Positions 1 to 9,445 of a stretch of 64,000 bases of DNA are shown one piece after another. The stretch is from NCBI GenBank assembly GCA_007693385.1, contig REDR01000123.1:124001-188000 (forward strand), read 5' to 3'. A program made the translations under genes and the position numbers. The first letter of the stretch is position 1. Each line of letters opens with the position of its first letter. The notes below the pieces were generated by a model. The model was given only the letters and a program-made list of their open reading frames with translations, did no database searches and had not been told where the DNA came from. The stretch is from Anaerolineaceae bacterium. Lineage in GTDB: Bacteria > Chloroflexota > Anaerolineae > Aggregatilineales > Phototrophicaceae.

Positions 1-352
1 GGCTGATGGTCACGCGGTCAATCAACGCGACGCCGTTCTCGGTTGGCTCGAAGATGTGTTCGTGTCGCCAGTAGGCTAACGGCCCCTTGACCATCAGATC
101 AGCAAAGGAATGTTCCGTCGGCCCTTCTTCGTGGCGGGCAATCCAGCGTATCGGGATGAAAGCAAACCATAACGTGAACTCAATTTCGCCTTCGTTCAAC
201 GATGTGCGATCATCGCGGTGTAACTGCATGAAGATGGGTGGCGGGGACAGCTTGCCCAATGCACGCGGGTCTTCATGAAAGTCGATCATCTTCTCAAGTG
301 ATGTATTCATCACGGTACGTTTCTGGTAGGTGTGGGTTTTTGGTTTGGTCAT
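1..352 (-). CDS. SRPBCC/polyketide-cyclase-like protein, 3' part outside window
   Basis: Partial gene read from an ATG at 352 and still open at base 1 (about 117 codons visible). A GGGAG ribosome site lies about 12 bases upstream. The visible protein starts MTKPKTHTYQKR and contains a stretch reading GPLAYWRHEHIFEP followed by NGVALIDRV, the pattern of START-like SRPBCC proteins of the COG4276 type, in which a beta-sheet wraps a long helix to form a ligand cavity. Members are cytoplasmic and mostly of unknown ligand. It diverges from the purine operon across a 244-base gap. Function cannot be narrowed from the visible part; the C-terminal helix that would confirm the fold is outside the window. 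Confidence 0.7.
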   Translation of the reverse strand, partial: MTKPKTHTYQKRTVMNTSLEKMIDFHEDPRALGKLSPPPIFMQLHRDDRTSLNEGEIEFTLWFAFIPIRWIARHEEGPTEHSFADLMVKGPLAYWRHEHIFEPTENGVALIDRVTIS

Positions 353-542
353 CTTCGTCAGCTCCCATTATCAAATGGCCTTATCTTGTCATGCAGACCT
401 GAGTGCATCATTAAGTTGTGCATAACAAAGCATTGCACAAGCGCGGCGTAACGCTTATCATTGTGCTTTAATCGCCACATGCTCAGATCATGTCTTTGAT
501 GAAAAAGATAACGCTGACAACAATTGAACTGATGTAAAATCA

Positions 543-583
543 CGCGGCCTATTTCATCGCTTGGGATAGGCCGCGTTTATTTT
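543..583 (+). terminator. terminator-like hairpin just upstream of purL
   Basis: A perfect 10-bp stem (CGCGGCCTAT at 543-552 with ATAGGCCGCG at 566-575, 13-nt loop) is followed by TTTATTTT. It ends 13 bases before the purL start codon. The gene to the left points away, so no upstream plus-strand gene needs a terminator here. A conditional terminator in the purine leader is possible, but I see no recognisable purine, PRPP or ykkC riboswitch core. No convincing promoter was found in 353-542. Confidence 0.6.
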
Positions 584-596
584 GTGGAGTCGAGAT

Positions 597-3500
597 GTGA
601 CAACCTATCGCATAGAAGTCTGGTCGAAAACAGGACAACGGCACCGTCGGGATGATGTTGATTATCTGCCGGTGAAATTGTATTTTTTACGTGGGGCGCT
701 CACTGTGCGCGATGTTCAGCGCTTATGTGGCGCGATTCTAGCTGATCCGGTGGTAGAAGATTACAGCGTGGATATGGTCTACCGTCCGGATGATGTCGTT
801 CATACCGTCGATGTGACGTTCCTGCCCGGCGTCACCGATTCTGTCGCGGAGAATTTGCTGAAAGCCGCACAGGTAATGGGCATCCATACGCTGGATCAAG
901 CGGCGTCCGGTCAGCGCTTTTTACTGTACCGACAACGCGACGATCTCGATAAACTGGCGGTCAGCGTATTCTCGAACCCATTGATTCAACGCCATAGCAT
1001 TGACCAGCCGATTAACGCGCCATTCGTTGAAGCGGGGACGGCTACCGACCACGTAGACATCATCGCGCTGTGTGATGCCGACGACGAGCGCTTGCTGGCA
1101 ATTAGTCAGGAGCGCCGCCTATCGCTCGACCTGAACGAGATGCGGGCGATTCGTGATTATTTTCACGGCGAAGAGCGCGAACCAACGGACGCTGAATTAG
1201 AGATGTTGGCGCAAACATGGAGCGAGCATTGCGTACACAAGACATTCAAAGCCCGCATCACTTATGAGGGGCCAGCACACGGCGCGGAGGCTAACGCCAC
1301 AGCGCAAACCCAGCAAATTGACGGCCTGCTGAATACTTACATTCGTGCCGCTACCGAGCATGTCGCTAAAGATTGGGTGCGCTCCGCTTTTGTGGATAAT
1401 GCCGGCATCGTACGCTTCGATGATGGTTATGATCTAGCGTTCAAAGTAGAGACGCACAACCGCCCCTCAGCTTTAGAGCCGTTCGGCGGTGCAAATACCG
1501 GCGCGGGCGGCGTCATCCGTGACGTGCTGGGCGTCTCCGCGAAGCCGATAGCCAACACGGATATTCTGTTCTTCGGCCACCCGGATACCGAAAAAGTCCC
1601 TGACGGCGTGCTACATCCGCGCCGCGTGGCGGAGGGCGTCGTCGCTGGCATAGAAGATTACGGCAATAAGATGGGGATACCAACCGTCAACGGCGGCATC
1701 TGCTACGATGCTGGTTACGTGTCAAACCCGCTTGTTTTCTGCGGATGTCTGGGCATTCTGCCGCACGGGACGCACCGCACGCAGGCGCGAGACGGTGACT
1801 TGATCGTGGTGATCGGCGGGCGCACCGGACGCGACGGGCTACGCGGGGCAACATTCAGCAGTATGCAGATGGATTCGCAGACCGGCCAACTATCCGGCGG
1901 CGCGGTGCAGATCGGCCATCCGATACACGAGAAGCAGGTGCTAGAAGTCGTCTTGCGGGCACGGGACGCCGAACTTTACAACGCCATCACCGATTGCGGT
2001 GCGGGCGGGCTGTCGTCGGCGGTGGGCGAAATGGGCGAAAAACTGGGCGCGACGGTGCATCTGGAGCGCGTCCCGTTGAAGTATCCCGGCCTCAGTCCAT
2101 GGGAGATCTGGTTGAGTGAAGCACAAGAGCGTATGGTGTTCGCCGTCCCGCCGGAAAATTGGGAAGAAATGCAGGCTATCTGTGATGGGCAAGACGTGGA
2201 AGCCGTCGCCATCGGTACTTACGAAGCCACCGGACGCTTAACGCTGTATTATGGCGAGAAGCGCGTCGGCGATCTAGCGATGGCATTTCTGCATGATGGC
2301 ATCCCGCAGAAACAACTTGAGGCGGTATGGTCAGCGCCGGGCCATCATGTGCCGGATGAAGTCGATTGGCTAGCGCCATCTGAGGCGGTATTGCGCCTGC
2401 TGGCTTCACCCAACATCCGCAGTAAAGAAGATATCATCCGCCGCTACGATCACGAAGTACAGGGCGGCACGGCAGTCAAACCACTGGTCGGCGTCGCCAA
2501 TGACGGCCCGGCTGATGCCGCCGTGATTATGCCGGATCAAAGTCAACGTGGCGCGGCGCTCTCCGTCGGATACTGTCCGCAATATACCGCGCTTGACCCC
2601 TACGCGATGGCGTGGGCGGCGGTAGATGAAGCGTTCCGTAATGTCGTCGCTGTCGGCGCTGACCCCGATCATGTATCCATTCTGGATAACTTCAGTTGGG
2701 GTAATGCTGACCGTCCCGACAGGCTAGGGGCGTTGGTGCGCTGTAGTCAGGGCTGTTACGACGCCGCTATCGCCTACAACGCGCCGTTCGTCAGTGGTAA
2801 AGACAGCCTGAACAACGAATATCTCGGCGCGGACGGCCAGCGCCACGCCATCCCGGGCACGCTGGTCATTTCGGCGCTGGGGATCGTGCCGGATGTCGCC
2901 CGCACAGTGACGATGGACTTGAAGAAGGCTGGAAATCGTCTGTATCTGGTTGGTGAAACCCACGAAGAGATGGGCGGCAGTCATTACTACACGCTTCACC
3001 GTCTGCATGGTGGCGATGTACCGCGCCCGAATCCTGACGCGATACACACGCTACGCGCATTACACAGCGCGATACAATCCGGCCACGTCCGCGCCTGCCA
3101 CGACCTGAGCGAGGGCGGATTGGCGGTAGCGCTGGCGGAAATGTGCATAGCGGGGCGGATCGGTGCGAATATCGCGCTAGAAATCAGTGAGCCGGACGAT
3201 CTGCGCGTGGCGCTTTTCGCAGAATCGTTGACGCGGTTTTTGGTTGAAGTGCCGACTGACGCCGCCGATGAATTCGAAGCGTTATTCGCCGGTCATACTG
3301 TTCTGAAGATGATCGGGCACGTCAGTTCGACGGATGAACTGAACATCAATGACGGCGCGTTGAAGTTGAAAGTCAGCGAATTGGCGACAGCGTGGCGCGG
3401 TCACATTGATAGCGCGTCGGACGAAGAAATATCGCCAGAGAGCAGACAGAAACCTTCCCGAAGCGAAAAGTCGTCGCGCACGCCGACGAATCGCACCCAA

Positions 3501-4253
3501 CCAAAAGTGATCGTCCTGCACGCGAACGGCACCAACCGCGATCATGACGCGGCGCTTGCCTGTCGTATGGCGGGCGGCGATCCGGAAATCGTGCATATCA
3601 ACCAGTTATTGCGCGATGAACGGCGCATCATGGATTATCACATGCTGGTTGTGCCCGGCGGATTCTCATATGGGGATGATCTCGGCGCGGGCGTGCTGTG
3701 GGCGCTGGACTTACGGCAACGTCTCGGCGACTCGGTGGCGCGTTTCATCGCGGACGCGCGTCCGGTGTTGGGCATCTGCAACGGCTTCCAGACGCTGGTC
3801 AAGGCTGGCCTGCTTCCGGGCTTCGAGGAACGCGAGATCACATTAACCGACAATCTATCCGGACGCTTTGAATGTCGCTGGGTTTATCTTCAGCATAATC
3901 CGGCGTCACCGTCGCTATTCACGGAGGGGTTATCCGAACCGCTCTATGTCCCCGTCGCACATGGGGAAGGGCGGGTGATGGCGCGTTCCGCTAGCGCGTT
4001 AGATCGGCTATGGGACGAAGGGTTAATCGCCCTGCGCTATGTTGATGCGAACGGTGAACCGGCGGGTTATCCGGCTAATCCGAACGGCTCTATGCTGGAC
4101 ATCGCCGCGCTGACGAATACGGCGGGTAACGTGTTCGGCTTGATGCCACATCCTGAAAATCACATCTTTGACTGGCAACATCCGCGCTACCATCGTGGCG
4201 AGCGCGGTCTGGACGGCTTGCGACTGTTCGCCAATGGCTTACGGTTTGCGTAG
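597..4253 (+). CDS. purL: phosphoribosylformylglycinamidine synthase, PurS-PurL-PurQ fusion
   Basis: Makes FGAM from FGAR, glutamine and ATP (fourth step of IMP synthesis). I chose the GTG at 597 because GGAG sits 7 bases upstream; a TTG at 582 has no such site. The 1218-residue protein has three parts. Residues 1 to about 140 are two PurS-like repeats (ADPVVEDYSVD in the first, SNPLIQRHSID in the second). Residues about 150-945 are the PurL synthetase (WSEHC motif near 210). After a charged Ser/Pro linker (about 945-970) comes a class I glutamine amidotransferase (PurQ) with nucleophile Cys1061 in GICNGF and a C-terminal HPEN. The core resembles the small, PurS-dependent PurL, so all subunits of the PurLSQ complex appear joined in one chain. 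It is the first gene of the purine operon; purB follows after 7 bases. Confidence 0.95.
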   Translation: MTTYRIEVWSKTGQRHRRDDVDYLPVKLYFLRGALTVRDVQRLCGAILADPVVEDYSVDMVYRPDDVVHTVDVTFLPGVTDSVAENLLKAAQVMGIHTLDQAASGQRFLLYRQRDDLDKLAVSVFSNPLIQRHSIDQPINAPFVEAGTATDHVDIIALCDADDERLLAISQERRLSLDLNEMRAIRDYFHGEEREPTDAELEMLAQTWSEHCVHKTFKARITYEGPAHGAEANATAQTQQIDGLLNTYIRAATEHVAKDWVRSAFVDNAGIVRFDDGYDLAFKVETHNRPSALEPFGGANTGAGGVIRDVLGVSAKPIANTDILFFGHPDTEKVPDGVLHPRRVAEGVVAGIEDYGNKMGIPTVNGGICYDAGYVSNPLVFCGCLGILPHGTHRTQARDGDLIVVIGGRTGRDGLRGATFSSMQMDSQTGQLSGGAVQIGHPIHEKQVLEVVLRARDAELYNAITDCGAGGLSSAVGEMGEKLGATVHLERVPLKYPGLSPWEIWLSEAQERMVFAVPPENWEEMQAICDGQDVEAVAIGTYEATGRLTLYYGEKRVGDLAMAFLHDGIPQKQLEAVWSAPGHHVPDEVDWLAPSEAVLRLLASPNIRSKEDIIRRYDHEVQGGTAVKPLVGVANDGPADAAVIMPDQSQRGAALSVGYCPQYTALDPYAMAWAAVDEAFRNVVAVGADPDHVSILDNFSWGNADRPDRLGALVRCSQGCYDAAIAYNAPFVSGKDSLNNEYLGADGQRHAIPGTLVISALGIVPDVARTVTMDLKKAGNRLYLVGETHEEMGGSHYYTLHRLHGGDVPRPNPDAIHTLRALHSAIQSGHVRACHDLSEGGLAVALAEMCIAGRIGANIALEISEPDDLRVALFAESLTRFLVEVPTDAADEFEALFAGHTVLKMIGHVSSTDELNINDGALKLKVSELATAWRGHIDSASDEEISPESRQKPSRSEKSSRTPTNRTQPKVIVLHANGTNRDHDAALACRMAGGDPEIVHINQLLRDERRIMDYHMLVVPGGFSYGDDLGAGVLWALDLRQRLGDSVARFIADARPVLGICNGFQTLVKAGLLPGFEEREITLTDNLSGRFECRWVYLQHNPASPSLFTEGLSEPLYVPVAHGEGRVMARSASALDRLWDEGLIALRYVDANGEPAGYPANPNGSMLDIAALTNTAGNVFGLMPHPENHIFDWQHPRYHRGERGLDGLRLFANGLRFA

Positions 4254-4260
4254 CGGGGGG

Positions 4261-5703
4261 ATGATGACTGAAATTTTTGACCATGAAACTTATCTGAGTC
4301 CGTTCACGTGGCGCTATGGTAGCGATGCGATGCGGCGTGTCTGGTCGGATGGACACAAGCGCCGGTTATGGCGGCGGCTGTGGGTGGCGCTGGCAGACGC
4401 GCAGAGGCAAGCGGGTTTGGTCAGTGCGGAGCAAGTGGCCGAACTGCGCACGATGCAGGACGCCATCGACATTGAACGCGCTCATGCCATCGAAGCGGAA
4501 ATTCATCACGATCTGATGGCGGAAGTGCGGACATTCGCCGAGCAATGCCCGACGGCGGGCGGCATCATCCATCTGGGCGCGACCAGTATGGACATTGAGG
4601 ACAACGCCGACGCCCTGCGCCTGCGCGATGCGCTCGACCTGATATTAAACGCGCTACGCGATCTGCTGGCGCACACCGCCGAACGCATCAATCAGCAGGC
4701 GAATCATGTGTGTATGGCCTTCACACATCTACAACCCGCCGAGCCGACCACCGTCGGTTATCGTCTGGCGAATTACGCACAGGATTTACTGGCCGACTAC
4801 GACGCGCTCCGTCGTGTCCGCGCTAACCTGAAAGGCAAAGGCTTAAAGGGTGCGGTGGGCACTTCGGCCTCTTACGCGGAATTATTGCGCGATACCGGCA
4901 TGACGCCGACACAGTTAGAAGCGCTGGTGATGGACGAAATCGGCTTGCAGGCATATGGGGTAGCACATCAGACTTACCCGCGCCGTCAGGATTGGGAGAT
5001 CGTCAGCGCGTTGGCGGGGCTGGCGATGACGACTTATCGCTTCGCGTTCGATCTGCGGCTGTTGCAATCGCCGCCGCTAGGTGAATGGGCGGAGCCGTTC
5101 GGGCGGCACCAAGTCGGTTCATCGGCTATGCCTTTTAAGCGCAACCCGATCAACGCGGAAAATATCAACAGTCTGGCGCGTTATGTGGCGGCGTTGCCTG
5201 CCGTGTTGTGGGATAACGCCGCGCACAGCCTGCTAGAGCGCACGCTCGACGATAGCGGCAACCGGCGTTTTGTGTTGCCGGGCGCGTTTCTGGCAACTGA
5301 CGAGTTACTCAAGCGTATGAACCGCCTCATCACCGGTCTGCGGATTGATGAAGCGGGCATCCAACGTAACCTGTCGATCTATGGCGTATTCGCGGCGACC
5401 GAGCGCCTGCTGATGGAAGCGGTGCGGCGCGGCGCGGATCGTCAGGTGATGCATGAGGTCATCCGCGAGCAATCGCTCCGCGCATGGGACGCTATCCGGC
5501 GCGGTGAACCGAATCCATTGGCCGACCTGTTGGCTGACAACACGGACGTGACGCGCTGGATTCCGGCGGAAGATGTCGCTGACTTGCTCCACGCCGATGA
5601 CCACATCGGCGACGCGCCTGCGCGAGCGCGTCAGATGGCGGCGACCATCCGCGCCGCGCTCGATGCGGCAAAATCAGAAGGGAGCGGAACGGATGCGACG
5701 TGA
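4261..5703 (+). CDS. purB: adenylosuccinate lyase
   Basis: Cleaves SAICAR to AICAR plus fumarate, and adenylosuccinate to AMP plus fumarate. The 480-residue protein carries the fumarase/aspartase superfamily signature as SSAMPFKRNPINAEN near residues 285-300, and the TSMDIEDNA loop near 105 that contributes active-site residues. Its length is usual for the family. Two adjacent ATGs (4261 and 4264) follow a GGGGGG run that starts directly after the purL stop; either could be used. An upstream in-frame extension into purL is not needed. The 3' end overlaps purC by 11 bases, which suggests translational coupling in the purine operon. Confidence 0.95.
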   Translation: MMTEIFDHETYLSPFTWRYGSDAMRRVWSDGHKRRLWRRLWVALADAQRQAGLVSAEQVAELRTMQDAIDIERAHAIEAEIHHDLMAEVRTFAEQCPTAGGIIHLGATSMDIEDNADALRLRDALDLILNALRDLLAHTAERINQQANHVCMAFTHLQPAEPTTVGYRLANYAQDLLADYDALRRVRANLKGKGLKGAVGTSASYAELLRDTGMTPTQLEALVMDEIGLQAYGVAHQTYPRRQDWEIVSALAGLAMTTYRFAFDLRLLQSPPLGEWAEPFGRHQVGSSAMPFKRNPINAENINSLARYVAALPAVLWDNAAHSLLERTLDDSGNRRFVLPGAFLATDELLKRMNRLITGLRIDEAGIQRNLSIYGVFAATERLLMEAVRRGADRQVMHEVIREQSLRAWDAIRRGEPNPLADLLADNTDVTRWIPAEDVADLLHADDHIGDAPARARQMAATIRAALDAAKSEGSGTDAT

Positions 5704-6649
5704 TGACCTGATCGCTATGATCCCGCACGCTCTGAAATCGGTTGATGTCGCCGGTTTAGGCGATAAAACATCGGGAAAAGTGCGCGATATATTCACGCTG
5801 AACGATGATCGGCGTCTGCTGGTGGCGACAGATCGCGTCTCGGCATTTGACCGCGTGCTAGGATACATCCCATATCGCGGGCAAGTCTTGAATCAACTGA
5901 GCCTGTGGTGGTTCGAGCAGTTGGCCGACATCATTCAGCATCACATCATCACATCACCGGATGTCAACGTCAGCGTGGTGCGTACCGCGCAACCGCTACC
6001 CATCGAGATGATCGTGCGCGGTTATATCACCGGTGTCACGAATACATCAATGTGGACGATGTACGCGGCGGGAGATCGTGCGCCGTATGGCGTGCCGTTG
6101 CCGGATGGCTTGCAGAAGAATGACCGCCTGCCGCGTCCGGCCATCACGCCGACGACTAAAGCGGCGGATGGCGGCCATGATGAGCGCATCATGCCGATTG
6201 AGATCATCGAACGTGGCATCGCCTCCGCCGCGCTGTGGGCACAGATAGAGCGCGTCGCCTTAGCGCTATTCGAGCGCGGCCAGCAAATCGCGGATTCTGC
6301 CGGTCTGGTGCTGGTGGATACCAAGTACGAATTCGGCCTAATCGACGGCGAGCTAGCGTTGATCGACGAAGTACATACGCCGGATTCCAGCCGCTACTGG
6401 CTGAAAGAATCGCTGACTTCCGGCGACGCGCCAGACCACTATGACAAAGAGTACCTGCGGCTCTGGTTCGCGGCGCAAGGCTATCGTGGCGAAGGCACGC
6501 CGCCGCCGATGCCGGATGACTTCATTGCTGATGTGGCGGAACGCTATATCAATGTGTATGAGCGCCTGACCGGACGCGCATTTGAGCCGGGTACAACACC
6601 TTTTGCGGAACGCATCCGCAAGCACATCGAACGATGGACGAATGAGTAG
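5693..6649 (+). CDS. purC: phosphoribosylaminoimidazole-succinocarboxamide synthase (SAICAR synthetase)
   Basis: Joins CAIR and aspartate with ATP to give SAICAR. The 318-residue product has the family landmarks GKVRDIF and TDRVSAFD near the N-terminus, IEMIVRGYITG in the middle, and LVDTKYEFG followed by DEVHTPDSSRYW toward the C-terminus. It is of the longer, yeast-like length class rather than the roughly 240-residue bacterial class. The ATG at 5693 has GGGAG about 8 bases upstream, inside the end of purB; earlier in-frame starts lie deep in purB and add no conserved sequence. purE and purK, which supply its substrate CAIR, are not in this window. Confidence 0.95.
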   Translation: MRRDDLIAMIPHALKSVDVAGLGDKTSGKVRDIFTLNDDRRLLVATDRVSAFDRVLGYIPYRGQVLNQLSLWWFEQLADIIQHHIITSPDVNVSVVRTAQPLPIEMIVRGYITGVTNTSMWTMYAAGDRAPYGVPLPDGLQKNDRLPRPAITPTTKAADGGHDERIMPIEIIERGIASAALWAQIERVALALFERGQQIADSAGLVLVDTKYEFGLIDGELALIDEVHTPDSSRYWLKESLTSGDAPDHYDKEYLRLWFAAQGYRGEGTPPPMPDDFIADVAERYINVYERLTGRAFEPGTTPFAERIRKHIERWTNE

Positions 6650-6664
6650 ATAGGCCAGATATAT

Positions 6665-8170
6665 ATGCAAATCTCGGATGAGATGAAACCTTATGAAGAC
6701 AAGCCGCGTGAAGAGTGTGGCGTGTACGGCGTTTATGCACGGGGGCGCGATGTCGCCCGTCTGACTTTCTTCGGCCTATTCGCGCTTCAGCATCGTGGGC
6801 AGGAAGGCGCGGGAATCGTCACCTGTGACGGCGAAGTGGCATGGGTACACAAAGGCATGGGACTTGTGCCGCAGATATTCGATGAGGAGAGTTTGCGCCC
6901 GTTGCGCGGCCATATCGCCATCGGTCACAATCGCTATTCGACGACAGGCGGATCGAACTTTCGCAACACATCGCCATACTTGATCGAGTCGATTGATGGC
7001 CCGTTGGGTGTTTCTCATAATGGCAACCTGACCAATACATTCGCCCTGCGAACGATGTTACTCAAGCGCGGCGTCGGGCTATCATCTACCACCGATAGCG
7101 AAGTCATCACGCAGATGTTGGCCGCCCCGCCGGAGACATGGCTTGACGGTGATCTGATGGATGTGGATGGCGATTATCTGGACGTGTGGCAACATCGCAT
7201 TAAAGCGGTGATGCAGGTAGCGGAAGGCGCGTATTCGCTGACGTTGCTCACCCGTAACGGCTTGTACGGCGTGCGTGATCCGTTGGGGATGCGTCCGCTT
7301 TGTCTGGGTAAACTGGGCGATCAGGGCTGGGTGCTGGCTTCGGAATCCTGCGCGTTGACCACGATTGGCGCGGAATTCGTGCGCGATGTCGAGCCGGGCG
7401 AGATCGTCAAGATTGATGACGACGGCGTACATAGCATCATCGGCAAGCAATCCGAACGTCGGGCGATGTGTATATTCGAGTACGTCTATTTCGCCAGACC
7501 GGACACGCATTTAGAGGGGCAATCCGTCCATGCGGTACGCCAGCAACTAGGCCGACAACTCGCCATCGAATCGCACGTTGACGCCGATATTGTCATCGGC
7601 GTGCCAGATAGCGCCATCCCGGGCGCTATTGGCTATTCACAGCAGACCGGCGTGCCATTCACAGAAGGCTTCACGAAAAATCGCTATATCGGGCGCACGT
7701 TCATTCAGCCCGATGACCAGTTACGTAAGGACAGCGTCAAGCTGAAATTGAACACGTTGTCGGATAATCTGCGCGGCAAGCGCGTCATCGTGGTTGACGA
7801 TTCTATCGTGCGCGGCAATACATCCGGGCCGATTGTGTCGCTGTTGCGCTCTGCGGGCGCGACGGAAGTCCACATGCGAATTTCTTCGCCACCGATCAAG
7901 CATCCGTGCTTTATGGGGGTGGATATGGCGACGCACAAGCAATTGATCGCTTATAACCTGAGCGTGGAAGAAATTCGACAGAGAATCGGCGCGGATACCC
8001 TGCAATATCTGAGCATAGATGGCCTGCAAAAAGCGGTGATGGCTGGTTTACGCGGCAAAGAACACGGCCATTGTAACGCCTGTTTTTCCGGCAAATATCC
8101 GGTGGCGATTCCGCAATGGTTATTTGAGGACGAAGCCGACGCGCCGGTGATCGGCGCATGGGGGCAATGA
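6665..8170 (+). CDS. purF: amidophosphoribosyltransferase, Fe-S type
   Basis: First committed step: PRPP plus glutamine gives phosphoribosylamine. The 501-residue precursor has a 17-residue propeptide; Cys18 (EECGVYGVY) is the expected N-terminal nucleophile after cleavage. The phosphoribosyltransferase site appears as VIVVDDSIVRGNTS. Cys269 (CIFEYVYFARPD), Cys415 (HPCFMGVD), Cys470 and Cys473 (CNACFSGKYP) match the four ligands of the [4Fe-4S] cluster of the Bacillus-type enzyme, so oxygen sensitivity and propeptide processing are expected from that family. The ribosome site before ATG 6665 is weak; an ATG at 6683 would shorten the propeptide to 11 residues. The end overlaps purD. Confidence 0.96.
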   Translation: MQISDEMKPYEDKPREECGVYGVYARGRDVARLTFFGLFALQHRGQEGAGIVTCDGEVAWVHKGMGLVPQIFDEESLRPLRGHIAIGHNRYSTTGGSNFRNTSPYLIESIDGPLGVSHNGNLTNTFALRTMLLKRGVGLSSTTDSEVITQMLAAPPETWLDGDLMDVDGDYLDVWQHRIKAVMQVAEGAYSLTLLTRNGLYGVRDPLGMRPLCLGKLGDQGWVLASESCALTTIGAEFVRDVEPGEIVKIDDDGVHSIIGKQSERRAMCIFEYVYFARPDTHLEGQSVHAVRQQLGRQLAIESHVDADIVIGVPDSAIPGAIGYSQQTGVPFTEGFTKNRYIGRTFIQPDDQLRKDSVKLKLNTLSDNLRGKRVIVVDDSIVRGNTSGPIVSLLRSAGATEVHMRISSPPIKHPCFMGVDMATHKQLIAYNLSVEEIRQRIGADTLQYLSIDGLQKAVMAGLRGKEHGHCNACFSGKYPVAIPQWLFEDEADAPVIGAWGQ

Positions 8171-9432
8171 TGGGCGATACCAACGTCTTGGTCATTGGTG
8201 GTGGTGGGCGTGAACATGCTATCACGTGGGCGTTGCAGAAGTCGCCGCGTCTCGGTGCGCTGTACGTCGCGCCGGGCAACGCGGGCACGGCGGAAATCGC
8301 ACAGAATGTCAATCTGGATACCGTCGCCGAAACTTTGCAATTCGCGGCGGATAAAAACATACATCTTGTCGTGATAGGCCCGGAAGCGCCATTGGTGGCG
8401 GGATGGGCGGACGAATTACGCGCCGGAGGAGTCGCGGTGTTCGGGCCATCGCAGGCGGCGGCACAGCTTGAAGCGTCGAAGGCGTTCTCGAAAGCGTTCA
8501 TGCGCGAGCATAACATCCCGACTGCTGATAGCCGCACATTCAACGATTATGACGCGGCGCTGGCTTATGCTGAAAGTGTCGATCATGCGGTAGTTGTCAA
8601 GGCGGACGGTCTGGCGGCGGGCAAGGGCGTCATTGTGTGTGATGATGTGGCGTCAGCGCGTGCCGCACTCAAGACGATCATGCACGATGCGGCATTCGGC
8701 GCGGCGGGTGATACCGTCATCATCGAGGAGCGATTGATCGGACGCGAAGTATCGATCCTAGCTTTTTGCGATGGTCATAACGTCGCTTTGATGCCCGCTA
8801 TGCGCGATCACAAGCGCATATTCGATGGCGATCAGGGATTGAATACCGGCGGCATGGGGGCATTCGGCCCGGTGGCCGATGTCAGCGCTGACGATCTGGC
8901 ATACTTCCGCGACGCGATCATCAAACCGGCAGTCGCGGGGATGGCGGCGCGGGGCACGCCTTACGTCGGCGTATTGTATGCCGGTTTGATGTTGACACAG
9001 CAGAGCGTCCGCACGCTGGAATTTAACTGTCGTTTTGGCGATCCAGAGACACAGGCCATCTTGCCATTGCTGGATAGCGACCTGTTGACGATTATGCTGG
9101 ATTGCGCGGCAGGGAGCTTGAATCCGGCAGATGTGCGCTGGAAATCCGGCTTTTGCGCGACGGTGGTCGCCGCCTCCGGTGGTTACCCGGGCGACTATCA
9201 GACCGGCATACCGATCAACGGCTTAGACGCGGTGAGCGATAGCGTGGTTTTTCATGCCGGTGTGCGTCGTCTTGAACCCGGCGGTCATGTCACGGCGGGC
9301 GGGCGTGTGCTGGCGGTGAGCGCGGTGGGCGATACGCTCGACTCCGCGCTGGCAACCGCCTACGCCGATATAGCGCGTATCGACTTCGACGGGATGCACT
9401 ATCGCCGCGATATTGGACGCACTGAAGGGTAG
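8167..9432 (+). CDS. purD: phosphoribosylamine-glycine ligase (GAR synthetase)
   Basis: ATP-grasp enzyme joining phosphoribosylamine and glycine. The 421-residue protein starts with the Rossmann-like VLVIGGGGREHAI and contains VVVKADGLAAGKGV (ATP-grasp nucleotide site, near residue 140) and the GMGAFGP and NCRFGDPETQ segments typical of PurD. The ATG at 8167 overlaps the purF stop as ATGA and is preceded by GGGGG; ATGs at 8158 and 8170 are alternatives that change only the first residues. It directly follows purF, which is useful because the purF product is unstable. Confidence 0.96.
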   Translation: MMGDTNVLVIGGGGREHAITWALQKSPRLGALYVAPGNAGTAEIAQNVNLDTVAETLQFAADKNIHLVVIGPEAPLVAGWADELRAGGVAVFGPSQAAAQLEASKAFSKAFMREHNIPTADSRTFNDYDAALAYAESVDHAVVVKADGLAAGKGVIVCDDVASARAALKTIMHDAAFGAAGDTVIIEERLIGREVSILAFCDGHNVALMPAMRDHKRIFDGDQGLNTGGMGAFGPVADVSADDLAYFRDAIIKPAVAGMAARGTPYVGVLYAGLMLTQQSVRTLEFNCRFGDPETQAILPLLDSDLLTIMLDCAAGSLNPADVRWKSGFCATVVAASGGYPGDYQTGIPINGLDAVSDSVVFHAGVRRLEPGGHVTAGGRVLAVSAVGDTLDSALATAYADIARIDFDGMHYRRDIGRTEG

Positions 9433-9445
9433 GGAGGGTATATCC

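Noticed and set aside
353-542. Purine or ykkC-type riboswitch upstream of purL
   Set aside because: I looked for the conserved cores and did not find them; only the hairpin at 543-575 is supported.
1941-2672. Antisense open frames inside purL
   Set aside because: They are shadows of the GC-rich codon pattern of purL, have odd composition and no ribosome sites; the same holds for similar antisense frames in most other genes here.
7911-8543. Minus-strand frame of 210 codons across the purF/purD junction
   Set aside because: It opposes two certain genes and resembles no protein family.
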